DNA of 64,000 nt from Symsagittifera roscoffensis (taxonomy: Eukaryota; Xenacoelomorpha; Acoela; Convolutidae). The DNA lies in assembly GCF_963678635.1 (NCBI RefSeq), contig NC_087068.1, positions 20,378,914 through 20,442,913 of the forward strand. The letters run 5' to 3'. The translations under genes were made by a program, and so were the position numbers. The stretch's first letter is position 1. Every line of letters begins with the position of its first letter. Shown here in pieces: positions 1 to 11,010 of this stretch. The notes under the pieces were generated by a model that was given only the letters and a program-made list of their open reading frames with translations, was not told the DNA's origin and searched no databases.

Positions 1-326
1 TTACTGGAGCTGGTTTGATATTTTTGTCCTTGATGTGCCAATTACAAGCTTCTGTGATTATTCAGGGAGGCTCCTTGCCTGGAATTCAGGGACGCGCATC
101 CCTGAAATTTCAAGGATGCGCCTTGCCTGTTTCAGGCCTGGAATCCACCTGAAACACAGACAGCGAAGGCAACGGAAAAGCTCTTCAGCATAAAGATGGG
201 TGGATGGTTGGGCAATGAATCAAATAGTTTTCTGAGGGTTTAAAAAAAAACGAAAAAGTGAAAGATGGGAACGGTTCAACCTGTGGTGTTTTTAAAGAGT
301 AGTTCCATCTGCTCACTCCTTGTGTC

Positions 327-334
327 TATATAAG
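327..334 (+). promoter_or_regulatory. TATA-like box in repeat R
   Basis: TATATAAG, conserved at the matching place in copy 2 (11808-11815). It could be the core promoter of the element that R derives from. No start site is identified and AT-rich DNA yields such matches by chance. Confidence 0.25.
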
Positions 335-429
335 CCAGCGGTAAATTTGGACAAAGAAGAATCTATTTAATAAGTTTATCACAACAATTGGGTTATTTTC
401 AATTGAAGTACGCATGAAAAAAATATATT

Positions 430-660
430 TTTGTATTTTAAGAAGAGGTCAGTAGGTGGGCAACCCGCTCGCTTGTAAGCTTTATCTAAAGTACACAAGG
501 CATAGTCACCCCTTCGACCATTTCTATAACTTTCGGGCAATTTGGATGATAATCTTTACAAAACGCCTGCTAATTCTTTTGATATCGTTGTAGCCAATAT
601 CGAAATTAACACTAAATATGCAAGAGAAACATTTGAAATCATTATCTTTGAAAAGATTCG
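430..660 (+). pseudogene. Decayed PLE reverse transcriptase fragment (central motifs)
   Basis: The DNA aligns by eye with 9340-9570 of the intact element: the stretch coding GGQPAR, the KVHK region and the ETNTKEAREK region are recognisable (for example gggcaacccgctcgcttgta). Frameshifts and stops remove any reading frame. A second copy of the same relic sits at about 11911-12141. In the intact element this segment lies downstream of the piece found here at 880-1345, so the order is permuted and rearrangement has occurred. Confidence 0.75.
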
Positions 661-879
661 TCAGCACTAATCGGAAGCACCCATAGTTTCAAAATAAGCT
701 GCTTAAAAGGAGTCTGAATGCATGTATTTGATAATTAGGATCCTCTTTCCTTCCACATTGACATCTTTTGTATGGCATTTCAGCGTCAAAGAGATGTACT
801 TTTTATCTGTTGAAGATTTAACTTCCGATTTGTTGTCAGCACATTTTCAATCCTCCATTGCCGTGTTATTTCTTGGAGA

Positions 880-1345
880 ATGCTATAAAATGTACATTGC
901 CGGGATTGGTACATGAAATGCTGTCAACGGGCCCAAAGCATCCATTCAGAGACAAGCTTAATAAAACGCACTTTTGGCTGATACGTTTTAATCACAATTT
1001 TATATAAATTATTCAATCAAAAACCAAAACTTATTGGTGAGACTTTACAGAAAAAATACGGCGTGGCAAAAGCATATCGAAACATAGTAATGCAAAGCTT
1101 AAGAGAAAAGCTGTTGAAAACGAGAAAATTTTTTCAAATAATGGGTTGATGCAGTGGCAGTGGCTTTTGATAATGGGAACAATTTTGCGCCATGAGGAGA
1201 CAGTTTACGGAACAAAATTTATTTTTGTCGGAAATCTGCTCACTTTTATAAAACAAAAGGTGCAACCACTGATGGAGTGATTCTGAAACTTGACAGAGTT
1301 GATGAAATAATTGCTTGCCTTGAATAAAACAAACACGATGAGTGA
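880..1345 (+). pseudogene. Decayed PLE reverse transcriptase fragment (upstream part)
   Basis: Aligns with about 8870-9330 of the intact element. Shared landmarks include tgaaatgctgtcaacgggcc, the gataatgggttg block that codes DNGL in the intact copy, and the ttttgataa...atgaggag block. Several indels and stops break the frame. It is clearly older than the element at 6656-11330, which has an open reading frame. Confidence 0.75.
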
Positions 1346-1749
1346 TCTTTTTCATCCTCAATAGCAATGGCATGCTATTGAGGCAGTAAAAGTTCTATAA
1401 GACGGAGTTTCCATTTTTGACCCGAATTTCATCAGTGCACTTGCAGTATTTTAACATTTTTATCACTGTCTTTCCTACATCTAGTGCTATTCTTTTAATT
1501 GTAAAATCGTTACATTTTACCCAAAATATCCATCATATTTTTATTTACAAAAAAGAAAAAAAGTAAATTATGAAAGCGGCCCTTCCGTTCAGATACAGTC
1601 GTGTACAAGCTGAATAGGACTCATACTAGCATTGAGAAAATACATCAATAAACAAAATTGCAGGAAATAACTCAAGTCAGCATTTAATGCGTTGTCATTA
1701 AAGGTATTTACTTCAACCGTACCTCCCCTATAAAAGCACTAATTGAATT

Positions 1750-4690
1750 TCTCTGACTTGCGTCTTACGCAATGATATGCACCTCCGTGTACAAGGAATA
1801 GCGCTCCTGAGCAGCGCGAAGCTTAACTTAGGCCTAATATAGTTTATTGTTTCTGAGTAGCTTTCATGCCTTTTTCACTAAAATTTTCAGCAATGCACTG
1901 CCCTGTCCGCGTAGCTGCTGGTGCAGCACCACCAGTGCAGCCAACAATTAGCGGTAAGAAGCTGCTTTGATCAACTTGTTGAACTCTTTGTTGTTGTCTC
2001 GAGTTTTTTTAGTTTTTCGTGGTACTTATAGGCATCTTTCAGTAATCTTCGTAAATTTTTTTGCGGGTTGAAGACTTTGACATCAATGAAAGTTCGGCTA
2101 AACCTTGAACCCTATAATCAATTTTCTTTTTGATAGTCGAGCGTCTCCATCAATTGTGGTTGAACTGTTGACAAAGCTCTCGCCTTGCAACGACTGAATT
2201 TTCGACTCGATTTCAACATCATAGCAAACCTCGCTCATGCGTTTGGCAAAAGCATCTCTGATTTCTTCATGTCTCATGTCCGCGTATCGACCCTTTGCAC
2301 AGTGAATGTCGTGGTTAAGGTCAAAAATTTTCCCACATGCACATGTGAGTAGGAGGTTGAGTTGTTCCCATCCATATCTGAAATAAATTCCAACCCGGAA
2401 TTCAGATCTATTGAGGTTCAAATTATATCTGCTAAGTGGCAGTGCGCTTAACAAGTTTGAAATTCATTTTTCCGAGGCTAGCCCAAGTCCGTATCGTATT
2501 TTGCGCTGTCACTCAAGTTGTTCAAATGGATCGTTCTGTTTTGATTTATTCTTTCAATTTTAAGTTATTTAAATTTTGTTTAAAATTTTTCTTGCTCAGG
2601 TATAGCTGTTAATGGGTCGTGTGTGTCTACGACTGATGCTGTTTCAATTGACTATTCTAAGAAAACTCGCACTGTCAGAAAATAGCTTGATATTTGTACC
2701 GCCCATTTTGAGTAGCTAAGAAGCGATGTCTCTAATTTGATGGCTTATATTATCTTAACCAATTAAACTTGGAATGGGTCTTTCCTGCAGTATCTTCTCG
2801 TAGGTCTGCATGATTTCTGTGGCATTGGTGGTAGTTCAAGCTAGAAGGATAATTTTTCGTGTACCCTTTTTTTTAACTGGAGTACACGTTTTGCGGTGAT
2901 GTTTTTGGCAATCTTGCCAAGTTTTTTCAGTATTTTGTTATGTTTTTCTAACTGAGCTTCTAAGAAAGTTTTACAATTTGTCTGGAATCATATGGCAGAA
3001 CCAACTACTCAGGCCCTTTCTTCATTTTGTTTTCTGTAAATGTGAATACTTTTATCGCCTCAATGTTTTTTTTCATCTTTTTTAATGAGCTGGCTTTTCG
3101 ATGCCTTTACATGACATCCAAAACACTTTCCGTGTTTGATATTGTTGTCAAGAACTGTTCGCAGTGTTTTCAAATTTCCGACTGCGTTCCCATCGTCTGC
3201 ATACCATTTCTGAGTTAAGCTGATATCGTTGACTAATTTTATTTAAGGTAGAGTGGCTAGCCCGTTCATCTCCAGTGCTAGGTGGTATCCTTTTGCGGTT
3301 CCTTCTCTAGGTAGGATAGCTTTTTTTATTTATGAAATGTTTGGATGGATTAGAGTTTGAGTTCTATATAGCGGGTATTCCAGAAGGGCTGCTATATGTT
3401 TTTCAATGCCAATTACCGGTGTAGTGATTTAATAGCATTTTCCGCATCTATCAGTAATACTGCATCGGAACCTGTTTTCTCTTGTTGCTTCCTAAGCGTA
3501 TGATTTGCATATTCGATGCAACATTTTTACCAAGGCATAGTTGGTGAATCGATCCGAGTACCATAAGTTCGCTTTTTAAGCACTTTGTTATCATTCTACC
3601 TATTATTCTGCTGATGACTTCGCCTATGACAACTGGCCTAACTCCTGGGTTTTTATCATGTGAAACTAGTCATTATATGGTTCAAAAAGCTCAGGACTTA
3701 ACAAATCTGTCGATATTTTTTGTGCAGTTTTGGTTAGTGTCTTTGATATTTCAAATGACTGTTGTTCAAGGTGCGTTAAATGCATCTCCGCTCATTCGCA
3801 TCCAGGCCTGAGGGTCCATGAGAACCATGTGTTGACATGGTAGCCTTCCCATCCTTCTGGGCGTTTATTTGGTCGAATGTGGATTGGTGAAAAGGTATTG
3901 TATCTTCGGAGCATGCCGCTACTGAGTTGTTGTTTATTGGTTCCGTGAGAGATGTTTTTCAATGATTTTTTGCTCAACAGTTTGACCTTTGACGGTTTCC
4001 TCGAGTGAGAAAACACCCTTGGACGTATCATCAGTTATTTTAGCAAAAGCACTCAACATTTTTCCGGTGCTCGTAAATTTTTAAATTGATGTGCTTCAAC
4101 GTATACTTTCTTTTTCTTATTCCTTACCAAGCTCATTAAAAAATTCATCCAGTTCGCCCTTATGCCATTGCTTAATCCTTCTCGCTATAGTTTTGGATTT
4201 TAATCCATCCTTTTCCGATTTGGTTTTTATAGCATGGGGTGAGGGAAAACCATTGTTCCATTGCTGCCTGCATTGCGTATGTATTTTTCTTTGTTTCAAT
4301 TAACGAGTTGAGGGTTCTAATTAGAGTCTTTATAAAGTTAAACCCAACTCTTTTTTCTTGCGAGGATCATGAAGACTGGTTTGCAGTGCACTACTTGGGT
4401 GTAGATTGTTCTTGTTTGAACTTTTAGTTCAGATATAGGATTCGCCCAGGGGCTTGGTGTGGCTGTTACAGTTTCGTTGCCGTTTGTAATTGCAGGATTT
4501 TGATGGTTGATCGATTGGGTTTGTTCAGGTTGAGTTGGAGGGACATGGATGTCAGATGTAGTGTGGTCTGTAATCAAGGAGGTGGCAGCAAACGCAGCTG
4601 AAACTGTCATAATGGTCGCTGCCTCGGTTAAGGCCGCTGCATTTCGCATGCCTGAGGTATGCGCATGTTGTGCACTCAATTCCACGGCCA
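1750..4690 (-). pseudogene. Decayed reverse transcriptase of another retroelement family
   Basis: Read on the minus strand, frameshifted pieces appear in the correct order. An upstream domain ends ARRIKQWHKGELDEFF (about 4120-4200). Then come PGVRPVVIGEVISRIIGR (about 3570-3640), a DAxxAI block equivalent to RT motif A (about 3440), WYADDGNAVGN (about 3185, the catalytic xADD box) and a linker LEAQLEKHNKILKKLGKIAK (about 2920). A C-terminal domain follows, with FRVGIYFRYGWE, a Cys/His cluster CxC...HxxHC and a GGAAPAATRT motif near 1910. These motifs match a reverse transcriptase family I know from marine invertebrate genomes; I assign no clade. Stops and frameshifts throughout make it non-functional. 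The stretch at 2098-2454 is its longest surviving frame. Confidence 0.75.
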
Positions 4691-4691
4691 C

Positions 4692-6442
4692 TTAAACGGT
4701 TGTTAAGTATATTACAATGTGCTTGATCGGGCTATATACAAGGAGGAATGGTATCCCCAGATCAGCAAGAGAACTTAGGAATAGTTTCAGAAAGGAAATT
4801 TTTAAAGAAATCTTTACCAAAGAACGGGAAATAGATGCCGGCTCGGCAGATAATTTGAGGGGTTAGGATTTAGTTAAGATTGGGCGAAACATTGAGTGTG
4901 TGTGAATGAACAAAGTTAATAATTTATGTGACATTCGACCAGAAATTATCAAAATTATCAAAACACTCTATTTTATGAATTTTTAGCTTCTGGTCATGTC
5001 CTGATTTGAATAAATAACTTCTAAATTCGTTTTAATACTATGAGAAGCTAGGAGTTAAGGGAAAAGGTTGATCCATCTTCGATGGAGATGATAATTTTAA
5101 TCTACTGAACAAAAACAAAAGTATTTTGATAAATATGTAGTAGCCCTGTTTTTAGGAGCGACATTGAGGTTTGGGTGAGCCATTCGGTCATATCTGGAAG
5201 TTTGACCTTGAGGATACGAAGTACGTAGTTTTGGGATGAAGTTTAGTTTTTAAAAAATTCGAATTGAGCCTGTCATGCTCAACTTTCTCGCGACAACTGA
5301 AAACATCAAAAATAAGATCAGAACGACCGAATCGCAATTGCGGGAAAGTGGCAGAAAAAACAGCGGGAAATTGCTATTCGCAATTTCCGAGATTCTAGTA
5401 AAAAACACGAGAGTAGAGCTGTCCTATCTTGATATAGGAGACAGAGTGATTACGAAAGAAAATCGAAATTCAGCTGAACCAGAGTGAACCTTCAGTGGAA
5501 AGGTAGCCAACTGAAGTCTCCCAATGGTTCAGACCCCAAAATTATATTATCAAGATTGAACTCATTTCCTTTGATTGGGATTCATTGATAGCAAACTTCT
5601 CGAGTTGTATTCAATCGTATTTATGCTAGAGTTACTAATTAGCTTAATTACTCTGATTCTCAAGTGTGCTGCTATGTGAGTACCTAATTTAATTTTCCCG
5701 AGTGTATTTTGTGATAAGTATGTTGAGATAAGGCGAGTTTTAGGTTGATCCATCTGAAATGGATCAAAGTTCCACTGTCCAATAAAAAGTAACATAACGG
5801 ATTGTTCCGAACCTGTTTTTAACGGCGTTCGTGTATTTTGGGTATTTTGAGACCTAAGTATGGGGACGTTCTTATTTTCAAGAGTGGGGGGTATTTTGGT
5901 AGTGGCCTTTAAGCTGTAACGGGTTCTAGTCTCATGTCGCAAGTAAACCAAATTGGCTCCGACCGTTTTGAGGTAGAAAAACACAAGAGATAGTGTCCCT
6001 GACTCCTGAGCCTATGGTTATAGGGCCTATTTTTCTTAAGTCTCACATGTGACCGAAGTAGGCGACTGTTACAGGGGATACTGAGACCCAGCCATGAGCT
6101 CACTATTTCTGCATGTAATTAAGTTAATTAGAGCGTTCTGATCGAAGCCAGAAACAGTAACTTTTTTTGTAGACCCGATGTTAGAAAGACCACCAAAAGA
6201 ACTGGCTTTGGCAGATACGGTGAAAAGCATGTAGAGCTGTGTTTAGACGCTGGCCAGTCGGTTTAGAATCTAGCTTTTTTTTCCGTCGATATGTACTTCC
6301 GGGCGAATGTTACATAATTTAATCAGCCCATGCTTATGAATGAAGAGTTCGCGAAAAAAATCATAGTTTTTGGAGCTTTGGATTGTTTCAGGGTTGATTG
6401 GAGTTCTGGGGTGAAACTTGTTTGTAAGTAGATTGATTACGT
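4692..6442. other. No gene recognised
   Basis: Short open frames at 5275-5487 (+) and 5562-6103 (-) show no recognisable motif and no splice context. Composition resembles the surrounding intergenic DNA. It may include the far flank of repeat R. Confidence 0.5.
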
Positions 6443-6655
6443 TTTTCCACTTTAGCTCAACTTTGCGATGGTGTAGCCTACTATCAGTGAACCCGGCGAC
6501 AATGGTTACTGCATTAAGGCGCTTTGGTTTGCATGCTAAAACTGTTTTATACAGATCTTAAAATGACGCCGCGGTAAGAGTGAACTGTAGGTTTTACTGG
6601 AGCTGGTTTGATATTTTTGTCCTTGATGTGCCAATTACAAGCTTCTGTGATTATT
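6443..6655 (+). repeat. Left direct repeat flanking the PLE (target-site duplication)
   Basis: About 212 bp identical to 11331-11543 except for one visible substitution (gcctac versus gcctgc), without indels (constant offset 4888). The PLE begins directly after its ...gattatt end, and the right copy begins directly after the PLE 3' end. That is the arrangement expected of a very long target-site duplication within repeat R. Confidence 0.75.
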
Positions 6656-6656
6656 G

Positions 6657-7184
6657 TGCAAGATCATCGAGGGTAAAGGCAAGCCCCTGGATAGTGACAG
6701 GGGTTTGTCAGTTCAATCACCAAAGGATGAAAAGCCCCCAATGCTGATGGTGCAATATAGAGGTAACCAGAGCCAATATTTTGCTAACAGGTTACGAAAA
6801 TTAACGAACGTTCAAGTGGTTTTCACCACAAGAAAACTACAATCATGTTTACCATCACTGAAGTCAGCATTTTCTAATGACCTCAAGTCAAGAGTGGTTT
6901 ATAAACTGTCATGTAGTGGATGCACTTCCACCTATGTCGGACAAACTGTTCGACATTTGACCACTAGAATTGAGGAACATAGGAAAGCAGACTCACCGGT
7001 AGGCCTCCACCTTCAGCAATGCCAACTTGAGGGAAATAGCGCAGATCTTAGTTGGGAAATTATAGATAGGTCAAACAACCAAACAAAATTGCTAACACTA
7101 GAGGCAATACATATCAGGAAAGAGAAACCGGGCTTGAACACGCGCGATGAGTTTAGGAGCAGGGAGTTAACACTGAAAATTTAG
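6657..7184 (+). pseudogene. 5'-truncated PLE C-terminus (GIY-YIG endonuclease part)
   Basis: This open frame corresponds to the C-terminal fifth of the full PLE protein. It shows the endonuclease signature VVYKLSC, then TYVGQTVR, RIEEH and LTLEAIHIRKEKPGLN. It has no RT and no start of its own: upstream sequence is target repeat R. It belongs to the pseudo-LTR and is not an independent gene. Confidence 0.8.
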
Positions 7185-7450
7185 TCCCAAAATATTTTTG
7201 GTTTTTTATTCAAAACGTACATGTCTAAATCGAAATTATGACTCAGAAACTTCCAGACAAATTAATTTTAAAATGTTTAATTAATTTTAGAGGTTAAAAG
7301 TATTTTAATCTTAGTGGTAATTTAGAGGTCAACTGTGATTGGCTAATTTTTTATCATGATGGTTTAGAACCAAATTGTATGTGATTTATTGTAAATAACA
7401 TTTGTAAATTGATGTTTTATCGTCATTTAGAGTAGTTTATTGTAAAAATC

Positions 7451-7474
7451 CTGACGATGCACATAGTTGCGAAA
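7451..7474 (+). ncRNA. Hammerhead-ribozyme-like core, left end of PLE
   Basis: CTGACGA, then a short hairpin-capable stretch (GCA/TGC stem) and GAAA, followed by ACGTTT. This is the order of the conserved core of minimal hammerheads reported in PLE pseudo-LTRs. The first stem II position is not a canonical pair, and I cannot confirm stems I and III, so activity is doubtful. Confidence 0.45.
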
Positions 7475-7759
7475 ACGTTTGAAATTTACTTTTTAGCAAA
7501 AATTTCTTCAATTTTACTTGTAAATTCGTGATAAAACAAAAAACGAAGAGCTTGAAATTCCAACTGTTTTCCCATTAAAGGGCCAGTATAAAAATTTTTA
7601 ATGATTTTCATCAATGTAATGAGAATTTTTATAGTGTTTTTTTTTATCGATACGTAAAAAATGGCCGATTTTTATTTGAGTTACCGAAATGTTTCATATT
7701 GTAGCAGCTAGCTCCCTGTTCCACAGCATCAACACCCTTAACACAGGGGAAAAAAGTAA

Positions 7760-8326
7760 TACGAGAGCCTTGTTACAGCAATTCCTGGCCTATCCCTTAA
7801 TAACAACTTGCTGAACCAAGGAAAGAACCTCCGACGACTACTCGAAGACAGTCCACTGAAGGAGAAAAAAGTGGTTGTGTGGCACGACGTGGTGAACAAC
7901 ACCATTAGCAGCCACAGAACAAACAACTATCGCCCAGCTGGTGTCGAGGAGCTGACAAACTATTTGAAGACGAAGAAGCAGCAGATATTGGCGATCGTTT
8001 ATTGCAGAAGGGAAGGAACGCCCGACTTGTTTAGTCAGCTTCTCGGCACAGGGGTGCTCATTATTCCAGCTACAAAACGACTACTCTCCAAGAGAAAGCA
8101 AAACAACCCGGAGCAGCTATAGGAATATTTGAAGCTGCACCAGAGTGCTGATTTGGAGCTGAAATCTCTGCGATTGGTAGTGGCACACAAAGAAAGGCTG
8201 TCAGAGCTGATTGGCAATATCAGGGGCAAACAACAGAGACCATCACAGACAAGGAGGAAGGCGAAAGCAAGACGTGAGCAGAAGCTGAGGGCAGAGGAAG
8301 TGTCTGCGCTTCAAAGACAGGGGTGA
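7760..8326 (+). pseudogene. Upstream frame of the PLE, unknown alpha/beta domain, one in-frame stop
   Basis: One reading frame runs from just after the stop at 7757 to 8326, broken only by a TAG at 8120-8122. The product would be about 190 residues. It opens with an IPGLSL-type segment, then hydrophobic strand-like blocks (KKVVVWHDVVNNTIS, ILAIVYCRREGTPD, GVLIIPATKRLL), and ends in a basic helix (TRRKAKARREQ). The strand/helix alternation suggests an alpha/beta fold; an SGNH-like hydrolase is possible, but I cannot see an unambiguous catalytic set. It lies in the 5' part of the complete PLE unit, so it is probably an element-encoded first ORF. It is in a different frame from the RT ORF. Confidence 0.5.
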
Positions 8327-8388
8327 GAAGAGTGTGATTTGTTTTGCTTTGTGCCTTGTGAGTTTCATTACTCGTGGCCTGCAAAACA

Positions 8389-11010
8389 ATGACCACAGTA
8401 CTTTTGCCTGCTGTTTGGCTCAGACAAATTTTGAAAAGGAAACTAACTTGGAAAATTGTGTTAGACTATTTAAAATTCTTTAAAAAAGTTCAAGTATCTG
8501 TACATAGACTGAAGTTTCTGAGAAAATGTCTGAAAAACGATCTAATACCGGACTTTTTGAAGTTTAGGGTCCCCGAGAACGGGGTTTTTTCGGACCAAGC
8601 TGTGCATAATTTTCAATTGAAACTACTAAGGACTGAAACTTCTAGGGAAAATGAGGATAGGAAAAGGTACGAGGAGATGCTAAGGAAAGCAAGATCACTG
8701 GTGCAAAAAGAAATTGACAAACAGTGGTGGGCATCCATTTTCCGATTCGTGAGGCGGCAAGTTGAGGCAAGCTTAAAGACAACATCAGAAAACCATAGAA
8801 AAAAGTTAGAAAAACTGTCCGAGAGACAAGATAAACCTCTTGGGGGGAGAAATGAGCGATCAGTTAGGGTACTTGATAATATTGAACTGCCTGAATGGGT
8901 ATATGAAGTGCTATCAATGGGCCCCAAGCATCCAATTAGAGACAAATTTAACGAAACACATTTTTTGGCGGATATCGACATTTTCCTCTCACAATTGAAA
9001 AATCAAAAAACATCTGGTGAAACGTTATGTGAAATAGAAGCCGCGGCAAAGGCATATGCAAAAAACGTACAGCAAACCCCAAGAGACAAAGCCGTTGAAA
9101 AAACGAGGAAATATCTCAAAGATAATGGGTTGCTGGCTGTGCCTTTTGATAAGGGGGTTGGTTTTTGCATAATGAGGAAACAAACATATGAATCAAAGCT
9201 GGAATCCTTGTTGCAATCTGCTCAGTTTGTGAAAAAAGATGCAACCACTGATGAGGTGATACTGAAAATTGAGAAAGAACTTAACAAAGAGTTACTAGCC
9301 ATGAACAAAAGAGACGAGATAAGTGATCAGTTATATTCTAAGATACGATCAACAGGGGGGCAACCCGCCCGTTTGTACGGTTTAGCTAAGGTACACAAGG
9401 ATGAGACACCCCTACGACCTGTACTATCACTTCCCGGCAGCTCGTATGAGAATCTTAACAAAATGCTTGCGAAGTTTTTTGACAACATCGATGGAGCAAA
9501 TATAGAAACCAATACTAAAGAGGCTAGAGAAAAAATAGAAAACATTGCTCTAGATCCGGATGAAACCATAATATCTCTTGATGTGAAAAGTTTGTACACC
9601 AACGTTCCCCTGAAGGAGGCAATTGAAATTGCTTTACAGAAGCTGTACAGCCAGGAGTCTCCTCCTGAAATTCAAAGAGCAACCATGAAAAGGCTTTTGA
9701 ATATGGCGGTCAGCAAAGTATATTTCAAGTGTAATGATTCATGGTATGTACAAGTTGATGGTTTAGCAATGGGAGCGTCCCTCGCTGTAATTCTGGCAAA
9801 CTTATGGCTGAAAGAATACGAATTTGCTCTACGACAACAAATACCGGTGGGAACGGGGGTACAGCAAATTAATGACAAAAACGGCTTGTGCCCATGTTGC
9901 AGCAGGAAAGTCACATATAGATCAAAGGGGGTTGAATGCGAGAGTTGCCGAAACTGGTATCATCTAAAATGCGGAAAAATATCCGATGACGTATACGCAT
10001 CAATAACCGAGATAGTCTGGTACTGTGAAAGCTGCTGCCGAGCTAAGAACAAGGAGAAGGATACTCCCCAGGTGAAATTGTTCCTCAGGTATGTGGATGA
10101 CATTGTTAGAACAGTCAGAGGGGAGCCGAGTTGTCTTCTCGATGCCGCCAATTCTCTTCATCCAAATTTGCAGTTCACTCTAGAGAAAACTAATTCGGAG
10201 GGGAATTTGCCGTTCCTGGATTTGAACATAAATATATCGCAGGATAGGCGTGTAACTTGCAGTTGGTATCAAAAACCAACAGATACAGGGACTATACTGA
10301 ACTATAGAAGCTGCGCCCCAACTCAGTATAAGCGTAGTGTTATCCAAGGCACTGTACACAGGGTTTTTAGGAGTACATCTAGCTGGGAGCAATTTGATAA
10401 GGCTATGGAAACTAATAGGGCGCAATGGCTGACAAATCAGTACCCTGAAAATTGGTCCGCAAAGGTGGCTTCAGACGCCTTGTGCAAGATCATCGAGGGT
10501 AAAGGCAAGCCCCTGGATAGTGACAGGGGTTTGTCAGTTCAATCACCAAAGGATGAAAAGCCCCCAATGCTGATGGTGCAATATAGAGGTAACCAGAGCC
10601 AATATTTTGCAAACAGGTTACGAAAATTAACGAACGTTCAAGTGGTTTTCATCACAAGAAAACTACAATCATGTTTACCATCACTGAAGTCAGCATTTTC
10701 TAATGACCTCAAGTCAAGAGTGGTTTATAAACTGTCATGTAGTGGATGCACTTCCACCTATGTCGGACAAACTGTTCGACATTTGACCACTAGAATTGAG
10801 GAACATAGGAAAGCAGACTCACCGGTAGGCCTCCACCTTCAGCAATGCCAACTTGAGGGAAATAGCGCAGATCTTAGTTGGGAAATTATAGATAGGTCAA
10901 ACAACCAAACAAAATTGCTAACACTAGAGGCAATACATATCAGGAAAGAGAAACCGGGCTTGAACACGCGCGATGAGTTTAGGAGCAGGGAGTTAACACT
11001 GAAAATTTAG
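8389..11010 (+). CDS. PLE reverse transcriptase with internal PHD finger and GIY-YIG endonuclease
   Basis: The frame is open from codon 8374; the first ATG is 8389, giving 873 residues. Numbering below counts from 8374. The N-terminal 140 residues are basic and helical. RT motifs follow: VPFDKGVGF, then RLYGLAKVHK with PLRPVLS, motif A SLDVKSLYTNVP (D403), motif B QVDGLAMGAS (460-469), motif C YVDD (573-576) and FLDLNI. Between B and C sits a C4HC3 PHD-type finger (about 506-554): CxxC, CESCRNWYHLKC, then WYCESC. The C-terminus is the GIY-YIG endonuclease: VVYKLSC (783-789), TYVGQTVR (795-802), RIEEH, LEAIHI. The enzyme would nick target DNA and copy element RNA. All catalytic motifs look present. 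Motif B ends ASLAV where many PLEs have SPLSP-like residues. Confidence 0.9.
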   Translation: MTTVLLPAVWLRQILKRKLTWKIVLDYLKFFKKVQVSVHRLKFLRKCLKNDLIPDFLKFRVPENGVFSDQAVHNFQLKLLRTETSRENEDRKRYEEMLRKARSLVQKEIDKQWWASIFRFVRRQVEASLKTTSENHRKKLEKLSERQDKPLGGRNERSVRVLDNIELPEWVYEVLSMGPKHPIRDKFNETHFLADIDIFLSQLKNQKTSGETLCEIEAAAKAYAKNVQQTPRDKAVEKTRKYLKDNGLLAVPFDKGVGFCIMRKQTYESKLESLLQSAQFVKKDATTDEVILKIEKELNKELLAMNKRDEISDQLYSKIRSTGGQPARLYGLAKVHKDETPLRPVLSLPGSSYENLNKMLAKFFDNIDGANIETNTKEAREKIENIALDPDETIISLDVKSLYTNVPLKEAIEIALQKLYSQESPPEIQRATMKRLLNMAVSKVYFKCNDSWYVQVDGLAMGASLAVILANLWLKEYEFALRQQIPVGTGVQQINDKNGLCPCCSRKVTYRSKGVECESCRNWYHLKCGKISDDVYASITEIVWYCESCCRAKNKEKDTPQVKLFLRYVDDIVRTVRGEPSCLLDAANSLHPNLQFTLEKTNSEGNLPFLDLNINISQDRRVTCSWYQKPTDTGTILNYRSCAPTQYKRSVIQGTVHRVFRSTSSWEQFDKAMETNRAQWLTNQYPENWSAKVASDALCKIIEGKGKPLDSDRGLSVQSPKDEKPPMLMVQYRGNQSQYFANRLRKLTNVQVVFITRKLQSCLPSLKSAFSNDLKSRVVYKLSCSGCTSTYVGQTVRHLTTRIEEHRKADSPVGLHLQQCQLEGNSADLSWEIIDRSNNQTKLLTLEAIHIRKEKPGLNTRDEFRSRELTLKI

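Larger units (their letters stand above)
1..850 (+). repeat. Dispersed repeat R, copy 1 (cut by the window start)
   Basis: Near-identical over its whole length to 11482-12331 (constant offset of 11481), with only scattered substitutions and small compensating indels. Both copies contain a degraded piece of Penelope-like reverse transcriptase (430-660 here), so R is at least partly an old PLE relic. The two copies diverge right after a shared acattttca. The left part of R lies outside the window; its start is visible in the second locus at 6443 and 11331. Confidence 0.85.
6656..7505 (+). repeat. Left pseudo-LTR of the PLE (5'-truncated unit)
   Basis: Copy of 10482-11331. It contains the last 176 codons of the RT/endonuclease (6654-7184), with one amino-acid difference (FTTR versus FITR), plus the 3' UTR. 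Truncation falls inside the coding sequence, so this fragment has the GIY-YIG domain but no RT domain. Confidence 0.85.

Noticed and set aside
4338-4691. 117-residue Ala/Thr-rich minus frame as an independent gene
   Set aside because: Lies in line with the decayed RT relic and has low complexity; probably its upstream part.
8374-8388. GTG start for the PLE protein
   Set aside because: Eukaryotic context; the first ATG is 8389.
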